In this document: positions 1 through 13,800 of the stretch, piece by piece
How positions within the stretch are numbered: position 1 is the first letter of the stretch
How the letters are laid out: every line of letters starts with the position of its first letter
NCBI GenBank assembly: GCA_951213105.1
Contig: OX578152.1
Location: 68,178,727 to 68,242,726 of the forward strand
Source of the DNA: Amaurobius ferox
Lineage: Eukaryota; Arthropoda; Arachnida; Araneae; Amaurobiidae
Direction of reading: 5' to 3'
Length of the DNA stretch: 64,000 bases
Position numbers and translations under genes: made by a program
The notes under the pieces: model-generated
What the model was told of the DNA's origin: nothing
What the model saw: only the letters and a program-made list of their open reading frames with translations
The model's database searches: none

Positions 1-613
1 GTTGCTCGGCAAACCCTGGACCTCAGGGATCCACTCCTTCCTTCCTGGATCTCACTTCATCAGCTTTTTCACCCAGCTCACAATGTGTAAATATGAACTT
101 TGTTACATTTCAAAATCAAAGACTACCAAGAATAGATTTAAAAGTCCTTTAATAAAATCTCCTTTCCTCAAAGTACAAAAATTACATGGCCAAAGTGCTT
201 ACGGGCGTCACTATGCCATTCATCACTGGCGAAGTGAAAATATAGTGCAAACAAGTGCTTACAAATAGGCCATAACCGCCAGACAAACTTTACATATCAA
301 TTTACGATTTTGCATCTGTTAGGCCTAAAACAAAGGATTTAAAATTTAAATAATTTTAAAATACAAATTACAATAAAGTTGAAGGTTCATAACCAAACTG
401 AATGTAGTCAAAACACAAATTACATCAAATACTAAATTTTCAGAAAGTCATATAAAGGTTTGACAAGTAGGGAGTCGAGAACGAGTCACCAAGCATAACT
501 CAGGGTCTGAACTGGATCAAATTTACAAATAGACTCATGGAAAAGATAAATAAAAAGGGATTCATAAAGTAAAATATTACGGGGGGGTTATTGCAACTGA
601 TTAAAAGGAAAGT
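1..613. other. 3' flank, nothing recognised
   Basis: AT-rich sequence with no open frame that resembles a known family. Part of it may be the 3' untranslated end of the Penelope-like remnant that follows, but I see no clear element end. Confidence 0.4.
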
Positions 614-2095
614 TTAATCAAACATAGGATGAAAATTATCGTTAATAACATACTGAACAAGAACCGTAGACAGTTTATCATTTTTAACATCTCAAGCATG
701 TTCAGCTAAACGATTACCGACAGTAAGTTTAGTACTGCCAATTCAGTTATTATCAGGAGATAAAAGGGAGACAACGTACATTCCAACCTGGCACTTAGTT
801 ATTTTTATCCTTATATTTATCCGAATGGATACGATTAAATAACGTAGTAACGGTCGAATGAGCTAGTTTAAACTTAAATTCATAGCAAAAATGAATAAGA
901 GGACGAAAACTCGATGGGTGATACGAAAGACTCGATTTATATGGTATAAGTTCAGAAACGGGAACAAAATTAGTATTTGGATGAATAAAATTATGGAGAA
1001 TATGGAAAAAGATTTTATAAATAAACTCGAAAGAATAAGTGGCCTCATGACCAAGGTTAAAGATAAAGTTAATTTCAGTAAGACGAAATAGATGAACAAA
1101 CGTTAAAGACATGATTAAAATAAGCATTAAAAGAAGCTTTTTAGAAGAAATTGGATGAGAGGAGTTAGCGGGAATACATGAATTAGTGAAAGTAGGTTTA
1201 CGAAAAATAGAAGTATGAAAACCAAGAGAGTTACAGGAAACAAGAACATCCAGGAACGGTAAAGAAGTATTAGACTCATGTTCAAAAGTAAAATTAATAG
1301 AGGGATAAAAATCATTGACTTTATACAAAAGATCAAGGAGGTCGCTTAAACTATGATTCCAAATAATAAATACATAATCCACATAACGACACCAAAGATT
1401 AAGTTTAAGGGATAAAAAAGGCAAAATCTCATTCTCGAGCTCCTGTAATACGGCCTCAGCTAAAATGCCAGATAAGAGACTACCTATAAGCGCATCCGTA
1501 GTTTGCAAATAGATATTATCACGAAAACCAAAGTAATTAGTCTCTACGACGATTTCAATGCAGAAGTTATTACGTCAATAGTGGTCATATTACAATTTTG
1601 GCATAGAAGTTTTTTGGCAATAATATTAAGAGCATTTGTAAAAGGGAACACTAGGAAACAGAAACACAACGTCAAAACTATGAAAAGTGCAATTTGGAAC
1701 AAATGTAGTATTAAAGAGATGTTTAATTAAATTTTCAGTAGAGCTAATAGAATAAACATGATTATTAAAAAAAGGCTTAAGAAAATTAACTAACGCTTTC
1801 TCTAAAAAAATAAGTCGGATCATTACATTTAGACACAATAGGACGCATGGGATGGTTAACTTTATGTAATTTAATTTGTCCAAAAATTTGGGGTAGTTGA
1901 TAAGAAGTACGGAAAACAGCAGACTTAATAGTGGGAGAAAGATCGGAAGATTTTTTTTTTTAAGTTTAGCCACCCTAGAGTTAATAGCAGCAATCAGGAA
2001 TTTTTTAACCTGATTGCAATCTATCTCAGCAATACACTTCTGCATGGAATTAGTATCGTTAGTATATAGGAGAGAGCGATTCAGACAAAATTTGG
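614..2095 (-). pseudogene. Degraded Penelope-like retroelement (RT plus GIY-YIG remnant)
   Basis: Penelope-like elements carry a reverse transcriptase followed by a GIY-YIG endonuclease. On the minus strand, 2095-1630 reads an RT N-terminal part in pieces (FLEKALVNFLKPFFNN, then TFHSFDVVFLFPSVPF, motif A like). 1508-795 is open and holds motif B (TTDALIGSLLSGILAEAVLQ), motif C, LPFLDVLV and FRKPTFTN. 739-614 holds GSTKLTVGNRLAEH with an in-frame stop, resembling the GIY-YIG core. The catalytic YVDD reads YVDY and frames shift between blocks, so the copy is dead. It is cut off near 2095, where a different dispersed repeat begins. Confidence 0.75.
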
Positions 2096-3345
2096 TACAA
2101 AAATTACAATCTGTGAATACTGGAAGCCTATTAATTTTAAACGCAATCGAATGTTCGGAAGACCCCCAAATTTTTGAATGACATTTTGAAGAAATCAGCA
2201 AAAAATCAAAACCTTCAATATAGTTCAGCAAATAATCATTTATGTAATTTTTTATTAGAAAACGATTGACAAAAAAATTAGTAGGCTAGCATAAACCGTT
2301 CTTGAGATATTGCAGATTTTTCATATGTAATATTATGCAATAAATTTGTTAACATCATTCTTGGAGATCCAGTTCGTTCCATTCATGAGAGTAGATACTT
2401 TGGGTAATAGCTTTATATTTGGATGCCAATAGTCATTTGCCTACTATTCTAACCTATATCTCTTTCATAATGCTTGGCGAAATTTTGGCCACGAATTTAT
2501 AAGAATATCACCAACTTGTTTAAATGTTTCCAAATTGATGTAAATGTTGCTAAATTAATAAAAATTATGCTAAACCAATGAAACTGACGAATACTTTAAG
2601 AAAATTCAATATCTTGGAAAGAACATAAGAATCGACTACAAAAATAACCCATTGTTTCATCCATCCATAATGTTTGGTGAAAAATTTGGTGAGATGTCGC
2701 TAACTTCATGACTTTCTTAAATGTTATCAAAGTGATGAAAATGATGCCAAATGAGAGGAAATATTTTGTAAATTTTGAATTCCATCGTATGATGGGCATA
2801 CCTTCCAGTATATATAAAATGCTCTTCTCTCCATTTGTCTGTAACACTTGATACTTTTGACGAACTTGATGAAAATCCAGCAAAATATCACCATCTTGGT
2901 GATATTTCATCCGGTGATATTTCATTGACGAAAATATCATCAAAATCTCAAAAGTGACACAAAGTTAAAGATGTCTAATTGATGAAGTAATTATTAAAAT
3001 ATTTTAATATATAGACTATATTGCTTACTGAGGATGCTATTAATATTGATAATTGTTAATTTAGAGTTGGATAAAATATAATTTAATGGGGGTACTTTGA
3101 AATAGTATTACATGTTGTCATCCAAAAAAGCACCAAATGCTCAATGTTTAAAATACTGTACTGTGGTTCTTACACATCATGTTTTCAATGTGAAAGAAGT
3201 AAATTTATTGCATTATATAAGGAAAGTCATGTGCTGCCCACATCAGATTTTTTTAGTATCGGTTTATCCGACTTACCATATGCGAATTTTGTATTCGTGA
3301 TATATAAAAGGTTATATAAAAGCTCATGTCTGTCATTTCATTAAC
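2096..3345. repeat. Dispersed repeat shared with 52.5-53.3 kb
   Basis: Diverged but clear similarity runs in the same direction from ACAATCTGTGAATACTGGAA here to ACAATCCATGAATACTGGAA near 52617, through AACCGTTCT and CGTTCCATTCA, and ends in GTCATGTGCTGCCCACATCA (here about 3230) against GTCATGTGTTGCCCACATCA (near 53295). It contains many ATCACC/GGTGAT words, including the perfect hairpin arms AAATATCACC and GGTGATATTT at 2883-2907. No coding capacity is seen. It is probably a non-autonomous element of unknown class. Confidence 0.6.
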
Positions 3346-3368
3346 ATTGCCACTGATGATGGACGTTA

Positions 3369-3724
3369 CCCTAACAGCATTTTTTTTCATGGTGACATAA
3401 GATTTACGCCACACTGTAACTTTGGGACGTCGCAGTACATCTTAGCAATGTTATATTGAGGTCACAGCAAAATCATTTTGGTCATTTTCATGGTCGTTTG
3501 TGACGTTGCATATTAACTTGTTTGTGACATCACATTGTAATGTCATCACATTGTTATGTGCTAATTAAATTGTAGAAACATCACAGAATATAGTTACAAT
3601 GAAGTTACAAAGTTACTAATACGTAATGTCATATAGAAGTCACAAATATGATGTCACATTGTGACCCAGGTGTCACGTGACTACAACGTCACTGTTACAC
3701 ATGTGACAATCTTTGCTGTGAGGG
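3369..3724. mobile_element. 356-bp MITE with TA target duplication
   Basis: The ends are CCCTAACAGC and GCTGTGAGGG, an imperfect inverted repeat, each flanked by TA (3367-3368 and 3725-3726). The interior has no coding frame but is crowded with GTGAC/GTCAC words on both strands. TA duplication suggests mobilisation by a Tc1/mariner-type transposase. The family assignment is inferred. Confidence 0.6.
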
Positions 3725-4077
3725 TATGATGTCTGAAAACACTCTAGCACTCTAAAATGTACATTTTCATGTACGTCAATGACAGTGTTTTTTAAATAAA
3801 GACCATTTACTAATTTTGCAGTCTTTGAAAGGAAATACTTAAAATATATGTAGATGTGTTGACCATACTTATAAATGTAAACAACTTACCCTCATATTCT
3901 TGCATTAAAATATGCATAAACATAGTTTGAATACACCATAAAAATTTCATAAACTTTGTTTTTTTACTGAATAGTTGTCAAGAAAAAGGAACAGAAACAG
4001 TAAAAAAAAAACATTCTAAGAAAAATAACTAAAAAAAAAAAGTAAGGCTCAGCAAGGCAAGTAAGACTCAGCTGAGA

Positions 4078-4226
4078 GTGGCATATTATGGAAACACAGG
4101 AAAATTTTCAACTTCTCTAGTTTGTGGATTAACTAAAATGATACATCATTGGAAGGTGAGGGTGGCATATTATGGAAACAAAGGAAATTTTCAACTTCTA
4201 GTTTGCAGATTAACTAGTAATACATC

Positions 4227-4277
<51 letters not shown>
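4078..4277. repeat. 84-bp tandem duplication ending in A47
   Basis: A unit starting GTGGCATATTATGG at 4078 recurs at 4162 (period 84) with small indels and is followed by an uninterrupted run of 47 A (4231-4277). The homopolymer could be an old retroposon tail, but no retroposon body is recognised upstream. Confidence 0.7.
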
Positions 4278-4281
<4 letters not shown>

Positions 4282-4616
4282 AACCATTTAGTAAATCAAC
4301 AATTGAAAAAAAAAAAATAAAAAAAAACTTTTTCAACCAATTCTCTGATTCTGGTTTCTTAAGAAATATATTTTAAGATATAATTTCAATTATTTTTTTA
4401 AAAAATCAAGATTTTACAGAGTGAACTAATTAACAGCTGAAACAAAGAACAACATTCTGCAGAAGCAAGAAGACTCATGAAATGACGAAGAGCATGAAGA
4501 AGAATTTTGGAACTGGGTCAACATCAATGAAAATATATCGACAATTATTATAACAGAGTAATAAACTCTCATGTAATACAAAGCTTCAAATTGTTTTATA
4601 CTTTATAAAATCATTT

Positions 4617-4622
4617 TTTATT
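4617..4622 (-). terminator. Candidate poly(A) signal of the kinesin gene
   Basis: AATAAA on the minus strand, about 130 bases past the stop codon. Cleavage would fall roughly 10-30 bases further, near 4590-4607, giving a short 3' UTR. This is a consensus match in AT-rich DNA, so chance occurrence is possible. Confidence 0.5.
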
Positions 4623-4749
4623 ATTAATTGATTGATGCTTATTCTTGTACAGCTACCACTAAAAATATACTTTACACTAAAAATACAAAATGTCTGATTT
4701 TCCTAAACTATACAAAGTATATAAATACATTAAAATATTATATATCTAA

Positions 4750-4820
4750 TCACTGCTGTTTACATTCAGGACTTCCTCCCTCCATCATATATGTGAGAGC
4801 GTCTTCTTTTGTTTTAAGCC
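4750..4820 (-). CDS. CENPE: Last exon: C-terminus with CAAX-like CKQQ
   Basis: Two bases, 22 codons and TGA (residues 1555-1577 with the split Gly). It reads [22 protein letters not shown]. The terminal four residues CKQQ fit a CaaX box with a terminal Gln, the type recognised by farnesyltransferase; vertebrate CENP-E is known to end in CKTQ and to be farnesylated. The acceptor CTTACAG is strong. This exon both ends the gene and supplies the best single argument for CENP-E identity. Confidence 0.87.
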
Positions 4821-7800
4821 CTGTAAGCAAATGTAAGTATTAATAATGTAACATTTGTGCAAAACACATTTCACAAGTTACTACAAAAGATTAATACAAA
4901 ATGCTGAACATTCAAAGTTTATGTTAAATGTAAATCAGTCTAATGCTCTCCATAACTTAAATTATGTGATAGTCACAAGCAGCTAACTAGTAATTTTCAA
5001 AGCTTATGTTAGATGTAAATCAGTCTATTGTTCTCTATAACTTAAATAATGCAATAGCCACAAGCAGCTGACTAATACTTTTCAAAGTTTATGTTAGATA
5101 TAAATCAGTCTAATGTTCTCTATAACTTCAATTATGTGATAGCCATAAGCAGCTGACTAGTAATTTTCAAATTTAGCTAGTAAATTATTGACATCTAATA
5201 GCCACTGTGGCTAGTAACTCATGTTCACTAAAGTGGTCAGAGTGGAGAAGAGAACAAAAAGAAATTAAATATCTGTTGCTAATCAAAGTATTTAATCTTT
5301 CTACAGTAAAAATGGGAAAAAAATAGAAATTATATAGAAATTTTCTAGTTATATAATTCATTACTGAAATTATATTCAATGAGTTATATTGATGATATCA
5401 ACCATTGGCTAAGTTATTTAAATACATTAAACTGTTCAATTTTATTTCATTTAAGAAATGAACAATATGGCATAAATTGTTCTAAAATGCCTGGTAATGA
5501 AATATAATTGGTTAGTAAAAAAATATAGCCAGTGGCCAGTACACAAGTAAATCATAATTTAAACTATAATGTTCTTCCTAACATCAACAAGGTAATCAAA
5601 TATTTCTATTTTCTCATACAAAGTGTAGAAAAAGTATTATTTTCATGAAAATTTTCTATTTCAAGAGTTTGATGTAAATATATGTTTTACGACCTCAAAA
5701 GCGTGTTTTAACTATTTTCATAGAGTGATGTCCAAAGGTCTGTTTGTGGTCAATTTCTTGAATACACAATAGCTTCTATAAATATTAATGGATTTTCATG
5801 AAACCTTATATTCAGCTTTATTATTGAAAAATCTAGAACTAGATAGAATTTGAGTGAAAACTTCAAAATTTTACATTTTCTTGACATGGCAGCCTAAGAC
5901 AAAATGCGACATAATTACGCATAAAAGGGGTTAGTTATGGCTCAATGATCATGAAACTTAATAGTTTCAACCATTGTACTGAAAAATAGATGTGATATAA
6001 TTTTTGTGTTAGTGGCATCATTAGCTCCCCCACCCCCGCCTCAGGAGACAAGCAAATTAACTACATCCCTACTATGACACAAATCTAGACCTCATGAGAA
6101 ACTAGACAACACTGAATGGGCCAGTCCTTTTACCCTTTCTACAGCACTGGGCAGATTGCTACTTTACAATGAAGCCTATAAACATTCATTTCAGTAGTAT
6201 AATAGGTCTCAATGATTGTGGCATTTAAATAGATCTCATTGGTTGTGACATTTAAATAGTTATATACAGCAAAACTTACTTAAAAAGAGCTTTATATGAA
6301 ATGGAATACTATTTTAATTGGAAAAAGAAATTAGGTTTGTTGGAAGTAAAAAAACTCTTAACCTGTCTGAAAGGGAAACACGTTTTAAGATGGAACATAT
6401 TTTTAGTTCCTTGACTTTTGCTTTCAGATATGTTTTGCTGCAAGGTTGGACAAATTTCTCCTCAATCTGGGAGCCAGGCCAAAAAGTTAGGAGTGGGTAT
6501 TTTGGCAACATTTGTTAGAAAGCGCTTTTGATAAATAGCTACATTGCACTATGCATAGAGTTTAACACTAACTTAAAATACACTAATTAACACTTAATAT
6601 TTTAAAACATTGATTGTGTCCAAATTTAAATTTATAAGATAATCGACATTTCTTTTTCATAAAAATCAGGAATTTCAGCTTTTTTTCTTAAAATTATTTC
6701 TTGTCACTCAGCTTAAGAGTTAAATTTTGTTGAAATGCAAACCAGAGGGGGGGGGGGGGGGGGGGGGGGGGAGAAGAAAGAAAAAAAAAATCCAGCAAAA
6801 AAAAAAAAAAAAAAAGATTTTTTTTTGGTTGATCTGCCAAATTTCTAGTCACAACCACTAATTTTTAGGCACCACAGCGGCCTTATAATCAGGATTTGTC
6901 TAGCCATGTTTTATTGTATAAAGGAATCAACAATCCACCCAGCATACACATGGGAGCTTCTGTAAATGTATCTCAACAATACATTAGATTAAAATACAAT
7001 AGTTATACATTTCAGCACAAGAACTCTTACCACGCTTGTTTTCTTTTGGTTTGGACAAAAAGTGTCCTTCAGCATCCATATCCTGTCTCTTCAAAGTCTC
7101 TGTTTTAATATTGAGATCATATGGTTTCCCACTAGTTCTTCTATTTCTCTCTTTCACTAAAAAATGTAACATATTCAGTTAGAAAAACTTGTAAAGTTAT
7201 TTTTTAATAATTCACAAACTGTAATAACTATAAGTACATTGAATCATATCACTGAATTATAGGTAAGTATAGTACTAGAAGGGGGTTATTAGCATTTAAC
7301 AGTTTAAAAGTTAATTTTTTACTGCATATTAATGTGGACCTTATGATACAAACCATAGAACAGGATAATCTGGAATTGGAAAAAATACAGACTTATTTCT
7401 GTTACATTAAAACTATCAAGGCTTGGGTTCAATTTCTGTTGTGAATTCCCTGGGCCAAAGTAAAACACACAACATATCCGAGCGATAAGTCCAGACCAAT
7501 TTAAACAAAATCATAAAACTATCATTATAAAATATAACTATTCTTGTTTTTATAATATTGATAAAATCTTATTCTAATAATGATTTATTATTTTTGTAAT
7601 TATTCAAAAACAATCATAGAATTTCATGACTGTATGGAAAAAAATTATCCAAAATAAATCGATGTCTTTTACACCAAATAAAAAAGAAAAAATTTATATC
7701 TAAATCATAAATGTGAAAAATACCTTAAAATGGTAAAATGCATGTGTATCAGTGTGACTAAACACAGAAAACTAAACTGATTTACTAAAATGTACTGGTG

Positions 7801-10800
7801 TATTTTCAGGGATTCTTTTTCATGTTTTTACAAGTAGCATAACTGATTAATTTTTACATTAATGCTTAAAAAATGGGGGAAAATATATAACTTGAATTTC
7901 TGGCTAAAAGCTAAATGTTTTCTTTGAAAATTACACCATACAGTTTTTAAGATAAAATTTGATTTTTACAATACATTTTGAGATAATGGACTTTTCAGAA
8001 GAAAATAAAAATGAAAAGTATCTGCCATACATAAATGTTGAAACAAATTAGCTGCAAACTTTGAGTGTACAATAACGATAAAATAAGAATGAGAAAATTC
8101 ATAAAAACAAATAATTATTTGAACATTATAGAGTTAAATTTTGAAAAAATTAAGCAAGTTATGATTAAATATTATACGTAAAATTAGCAGTTGCCTTTGC
8201 TCTAAAGGCAACTAAAATAGATATGTCGATTAAACATTCTGACCTAAATTGCACTTTGGTGGCTCCTTGTTCAAACCAAGTCACCATCAGCATATAACTC
8301 TTTGGGGGATTTCTTCAGCTTCCAAATTTAATTGTACAAAATTCCTAAAACGATCTATGTAAAAATATAGAGTTAAAAGTTTATGTTCAAATAATTAATT
8401 ATTTTCTGTAAATAATATTTTTACTTAAGGTAATTTTGCAATTCAGTTTGTATTATCGGCAGCAAAGATAGTCCAAAATTATCCACTTCTATCTATTCCA
8501 AACTAATTCCATTTAAAGTAATAGAACCTTCATTTTTTTTTTCAGAGTATGTTCTATTGATTATAAATATGTCGATAAAATAAATATTTTAAGTGTGTTT
8601 TTTAAGGGTCCAGTCAATTGCTTAATACAAAATTGAGTGTTTTGATTTTTTAAAATATCCAGATATGATAATTGAGCAATGATCATTATAATACTTTAAC
8701 TTTGTAATACAAACACTTTTATTAAAATTTAGATTGTTTATATTTTTATTATGATTTGATAGAAGAACTCACTAATTAAAATACATAACTAAAGACCAAC
8801 ATAGTAAAAACAAATATTTATTTGTTTGTATTAATAAGTTTATAATATTTAAGATAGAGTATATGTTTAGAAATTGGATCATGTCCTTAAATTTATAATT
8901 GTATTTTTAGTGAGTGGTAACAAATAGAACTGAGGTGGCGGTGGCAACTAATGGGCATAGCATTACCTGCCACTGGCTGCTAATGCATTTTCAAAGTTTT
9001 TCATATATTATATATTAGAAAATTTATCCGGTGTTGCCTCAAATTTAAGATGCAAACATCTGCTTAAAATTACACCAGAACATGCAATGAATTCTTGAAA
9101 ATGAAGCAAAGTTTTTATGATATACCAGTTTAGAATTAAATATAATCAACTGTGTGTATGTAATATGCTTTAAGTAAGTATGAGGGGTACATGAAATTTG
9201 AATACAAGGCCTTTGCTATCTCAAACTGAAATGTATAGTCTTTAAAACTAAGTTTTAATATAATTAGAAGCTGAGATTCTAAATTATCAAACTAATATTT
9301 ATGTTTGCTTTCAGAACACCTCACATCGAGAAAGCAAAAAACCAATTTGCATACTACATCCAGGCGATAACTGTTCTGCATACCACAGATGAAAAAATGA
9401 TAAATCTAAAAAAATTAAATGCTACCTAAGTGAGTTTTTATAAGAATTTTACCATTTTTTAACACAATACTGATAAGGATAATACAATACCAAATTTTAA
9501 AAAATTAGAATGAAATCTTTTAAATACAAAGTTAGAAAAAAGTTAGAAAACGGATAAATTAAATCCACTTTATTTGCAAACAACTATTATTTCATCTAGA
9601 CAAAATATTTGCCATTTAATCAAAATACCTGCTTTCTTATCTTTACCATTTAGAAATCATCTGCCCAAAATAAAATTCATTCTGAACTCAAAATTTTAAT
9701 GGATTTTCAACTATAAATGTTCGTAACTTTTAAAATAATTTGAATTTTTAAAAATTCTCGAGTCAAGACGCATCATCCGTGGACACAAAGTATCTCTATA
9801 CCGAATGCAGCACTGTCCAAAGCTGCAATTTTCCACTACAGCTGACAGACATCTTCTATAATGTAAGATGCAGTAATGAAGAATATTCATATTTTGTTCC
9901 AAATGTTTCAGAAAAATTAGCTAAAATTTGAACATGTATTTGATGCACATGTGTACATCTACATTCTACAGCTTTGACTTTGTGTGAAGTCAGCACTTTG
10001 CTCTTTTAAAAATCTAGAATGAACCCTGTAACTTTATTTTCAAAAGCACTGGAAGGAATATTCAAACACTGACAACCTGCAAAGCAAACAGAATGTAATT
10101 AATAAAAAATATATATATATATATAGCATTTACTCAATTGCTTGGACTGGATTTTAGGAACTGCACCTGGCTGATATGGATGTAGAGCTGCATTGAAAAC
10201 AGTAACATTTTCATCCATCTCTTGTAGCGGAGAAACTTGGGCTTTGGCTGCAATTTCTCTCTGGGGAACTTCCTTTTTTATTTTTTCTGAAGACATTCTG
10301 GATAAGAAAATAAATGGGAAATTCAATGATTGACTGATGATAACAAATTGGAGTGTTAGTCAAATTTAGTTTCAACCTTCCACGGTGTTTCTAGATTTCC
10401 CCCACATAAATCCTAATCTATTTTTAGTCACTAATTTTAGAAGCGGCACATTATAACCAAGACTGTGGAGTCAGAGTCAGAAAAAATATACAGACTATGA
10501 CTCCAACTAAGAAAAAATTATTTACAAATAATTTTATTTTGGAATATTAATTTTTTTTTATTTTATTACAATATTTTTTTGGCAATAAATTAAAAAAACA
10601 TAACCAATCACTGTGTCACACAACAACGCTTACTATAATCACACAAAATGCCGATTTCAATAACTGCATAAAAATTCAACTGCCTTTCAAAGGTTAAGAA
10701 AGCGATGCAAATATTCAAATAGTGAATGCATCTATAGATTTTATTGGGTGAAACTTAATGTGTGTCTATTAAAATATACTTACACAGGACAAATTTTAAT

Positions 10801-13800
10801 AGCTTTCACCTCATTCTGAAGATCACCCAGTTCTTTTCTGAGTTTATTTATTTCCTTATCTTTCTTGTGGATAACTGTTTCCAAATAATAATTCGCTACC
10901 ATATTAGCTGGTCCACTACCTCCACCAATACACAAAATTTTCTCTTGATCCACATTTTTTTCATTAAGCTCTGAAAGGACAAAAAGTGAAATTTTATTAG
11001 CACTTGGAGATATTCTGCTATAAATTATACATAAATAAATTGTTTCATGAACTATTTAGATATATTCTGACATCATACCACAATACCACCTTTTGACGTG
11101 TCTTCTATCAGGATGATTTTAGGTCGATTATAGACATTTTCAGAACCAAGACCAGTTTTATTTTATATGCGTAAGATTATTAGGTTAAAATATTCAAGTT
11201 AATTAAAGTCTGATTGATAGATCTTACACTATATTAACTGGACCCATTGAATAACATCTCGCATTAAATTGTTGGACCTGAAAATATTTTTAGTCTAACT
11301 GTTTAATCTTGGGTTTGTAACCTATAGGTCATAGGCTAGGTCCTCCCATAATGGACAAGCTGTCCCCACAAGTGATTAATTCCAGACTAAAAAGAACCAT
11401 ATGACCTTAACAATGATCATAGGACCCCTCACCAGATAGCAGCACCACACACAATGAAGACTATTTTCTTTCTTACTGCTGACTGACATCACGAACACAA
11501 GCTCCAGTTAGCCGTGCACCGAGGTCGTTGGCATGATCTTTGACAACAGGGGGAGTACTTGTAGCAGACATGCTATTCCAGCTAGAGATCAACCAGTACA
11601 CCTTTCAATGCAGATGACATCTCGAATCAGATAGTCAGACTTGAAGATATATTTTGATTTCTGTTTAAGTTCACAGTTGCAACTTATAAGTCGTAGGTTT
11701 TGTTCTCCCCAACCACCAAAACTATCCCTACAATATAGATTGCCTGTAAATAATTATATTAAAATCGAAATTGAGAGTCCAACTTTTGTTGCCAGACTAA
11801 ACTTTCTCTACTACTCTGCATTGCTATGCGGAATTATTACTATTATTATTATTATTAATTTCTTTTTTCATTCAAGTGTTTAACTTTAAAAATATTGCTT
11901 TTATTATCACAAAAAGTTGAAAAGTTAAAATAGAAAACAGTTCAGACACTTGGAGTACTGCCTCTCCTGCATACAATCAGCGAATGTTCTTGAATATGAG
12001 AGCTTTTGAAAGTTGTCTTATATTTCCATTTTAATAATATTTAGATAAGTACATTGAACTACAGACCAGTAAAAGAAACACATAAATTTGATAAATAAAT
12101 ACAATGAAACTTGTTACAAGCATGAGCATCAAAAAATTTTAAAATGAAAAAATAAATAAACATAATATTAATTCAGGAGAGCAGAAGGAAAAGGAAGAAA
12201 ATCAGTGGTCTCCTACTTGCAACAAATACGTGCTGCTGAATATATGATGATTGTCAATTAAAAAAAACTTTTTTTTTAACTTTGTGATTTCTAAAAACTT
12301 TTGTTTGGAATAAGTTCTTGGAAATGGCCTTTACGATTTCTAATGGATGATAGAACTATTTAACATCAGTAATGAATTTTAATACATATTTAATACATTC
12401 CAGTGTCAGAAATGACCGTGACAAAAATGACAAATGGGTCTGTTTTTATTTCACACTGAAATTGAAACTAACATTGGGAAACTAAATACACACTATGCAT
12501 AATTTCCTTTTATACACTAACGGGGGTCAGTAATATAAATAAGGGTTTTTTACAACTTAAAATCACAATTTCTAAAACTCTACCCATTTATTTTTATTTT
12601 TTTAACTCAATTTATCATTAAGGGACAGTGACAGAAATTACAAATTTACATTTTTGAAGTCTACATTTAATCAATATTATTGAAAACTAAGAATAAATTG
12701 TACTGGAAAGTGTTGTACCTTAGACCTGCATTTATTCTAGCCTTATCTATAGGCTTATACAAAAACTAATGAATGTATTCTATGCATGTTTCACTGGAGA
12801 TCACTGTAAAGTTGGTATAGTTCAAGCAAGCTATACTGCATGCCAGAAATTTATTAAAAATGAAATTAGTCGTACAATGGTAATTTTTTTAACCTACTAT
12901 GTTTCATTATATATCTTTAACATGTATTATTTGTGTAAATATGAAAGTCAGGTCTAATAAAGTATTGTTTTAGCAACAGAAACATGTGTTTCACATCAAA
13001 TTAGACCTAGCCAATAAATGGTGAGTTAATGCTATTTGAAATGTGATCATGTGTTGTACCTTGAAAACTTAATGTAAATTAAGTTCAATTAAGTACATAT
13101 GTTGTATCTTGAAATCTGTATAAATATGAAAGTTATATCTATTTATACAGATTGTTAAAACAATACTGTTGTTAAAACAGTATTGTTTTAACAACAGAAA
13201 CATGTGTTTCAAATCAAATTAGACCTAGTCAATAAATGGTGAGATAGTGATGCTTGAAATAAGGTCATGTATTGTACCTGGAACTTAAGCAAGGTGTTGT
13301 ACCTCGGACCAGTCAAAGGCACAACATATTTATGGTCTACAATACATCACTGTTATATTTCATTTGCTTAGACAGACTTTTTAAAATACATTTCTTTCAT
13401 TTGTTCAAATTTATTAAATGAAAATTTTTATTGTGTTCTACTCCTTTAAAAAGATTAGCCGAGACAAAACGTCCCTAAGGGAACAACCAAGGTAAAATAA
13501 TGAGTAAAAATTACTTTGTGCAAAAGATAAAGAAAACTCAAACAATGTAATTAAGCACAAATTAATAAAACAGAGCAGTGTATCTAATGTTTGAAGGGTA
13601 TGTTGTATCCTCTTCTTCAGTGCAAGATAGACATACAACCTGAAGTCAAAAAGACGAAATGGGTACAAATAAAGAAACAGAGGCATTACTTCATTTGTAA
13701 CCATTTCTTCTTTCTGACTTCGGGTTGTGTGTTTATCTTGCACTGAAAACAATAGATACACTGTGTTTCATTGATATATGCTTAATTGCATTGTTTGGGT

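Noticed and set aside
2..268. 88-codon open frame at the window start
   Set aside because: No motif, biased AT-rich sequence and no supporting context.
4911..5165. CRISPR-like array
   Set aside because: Contiguous 85-bp units without spacers in a eukaryotic intron.
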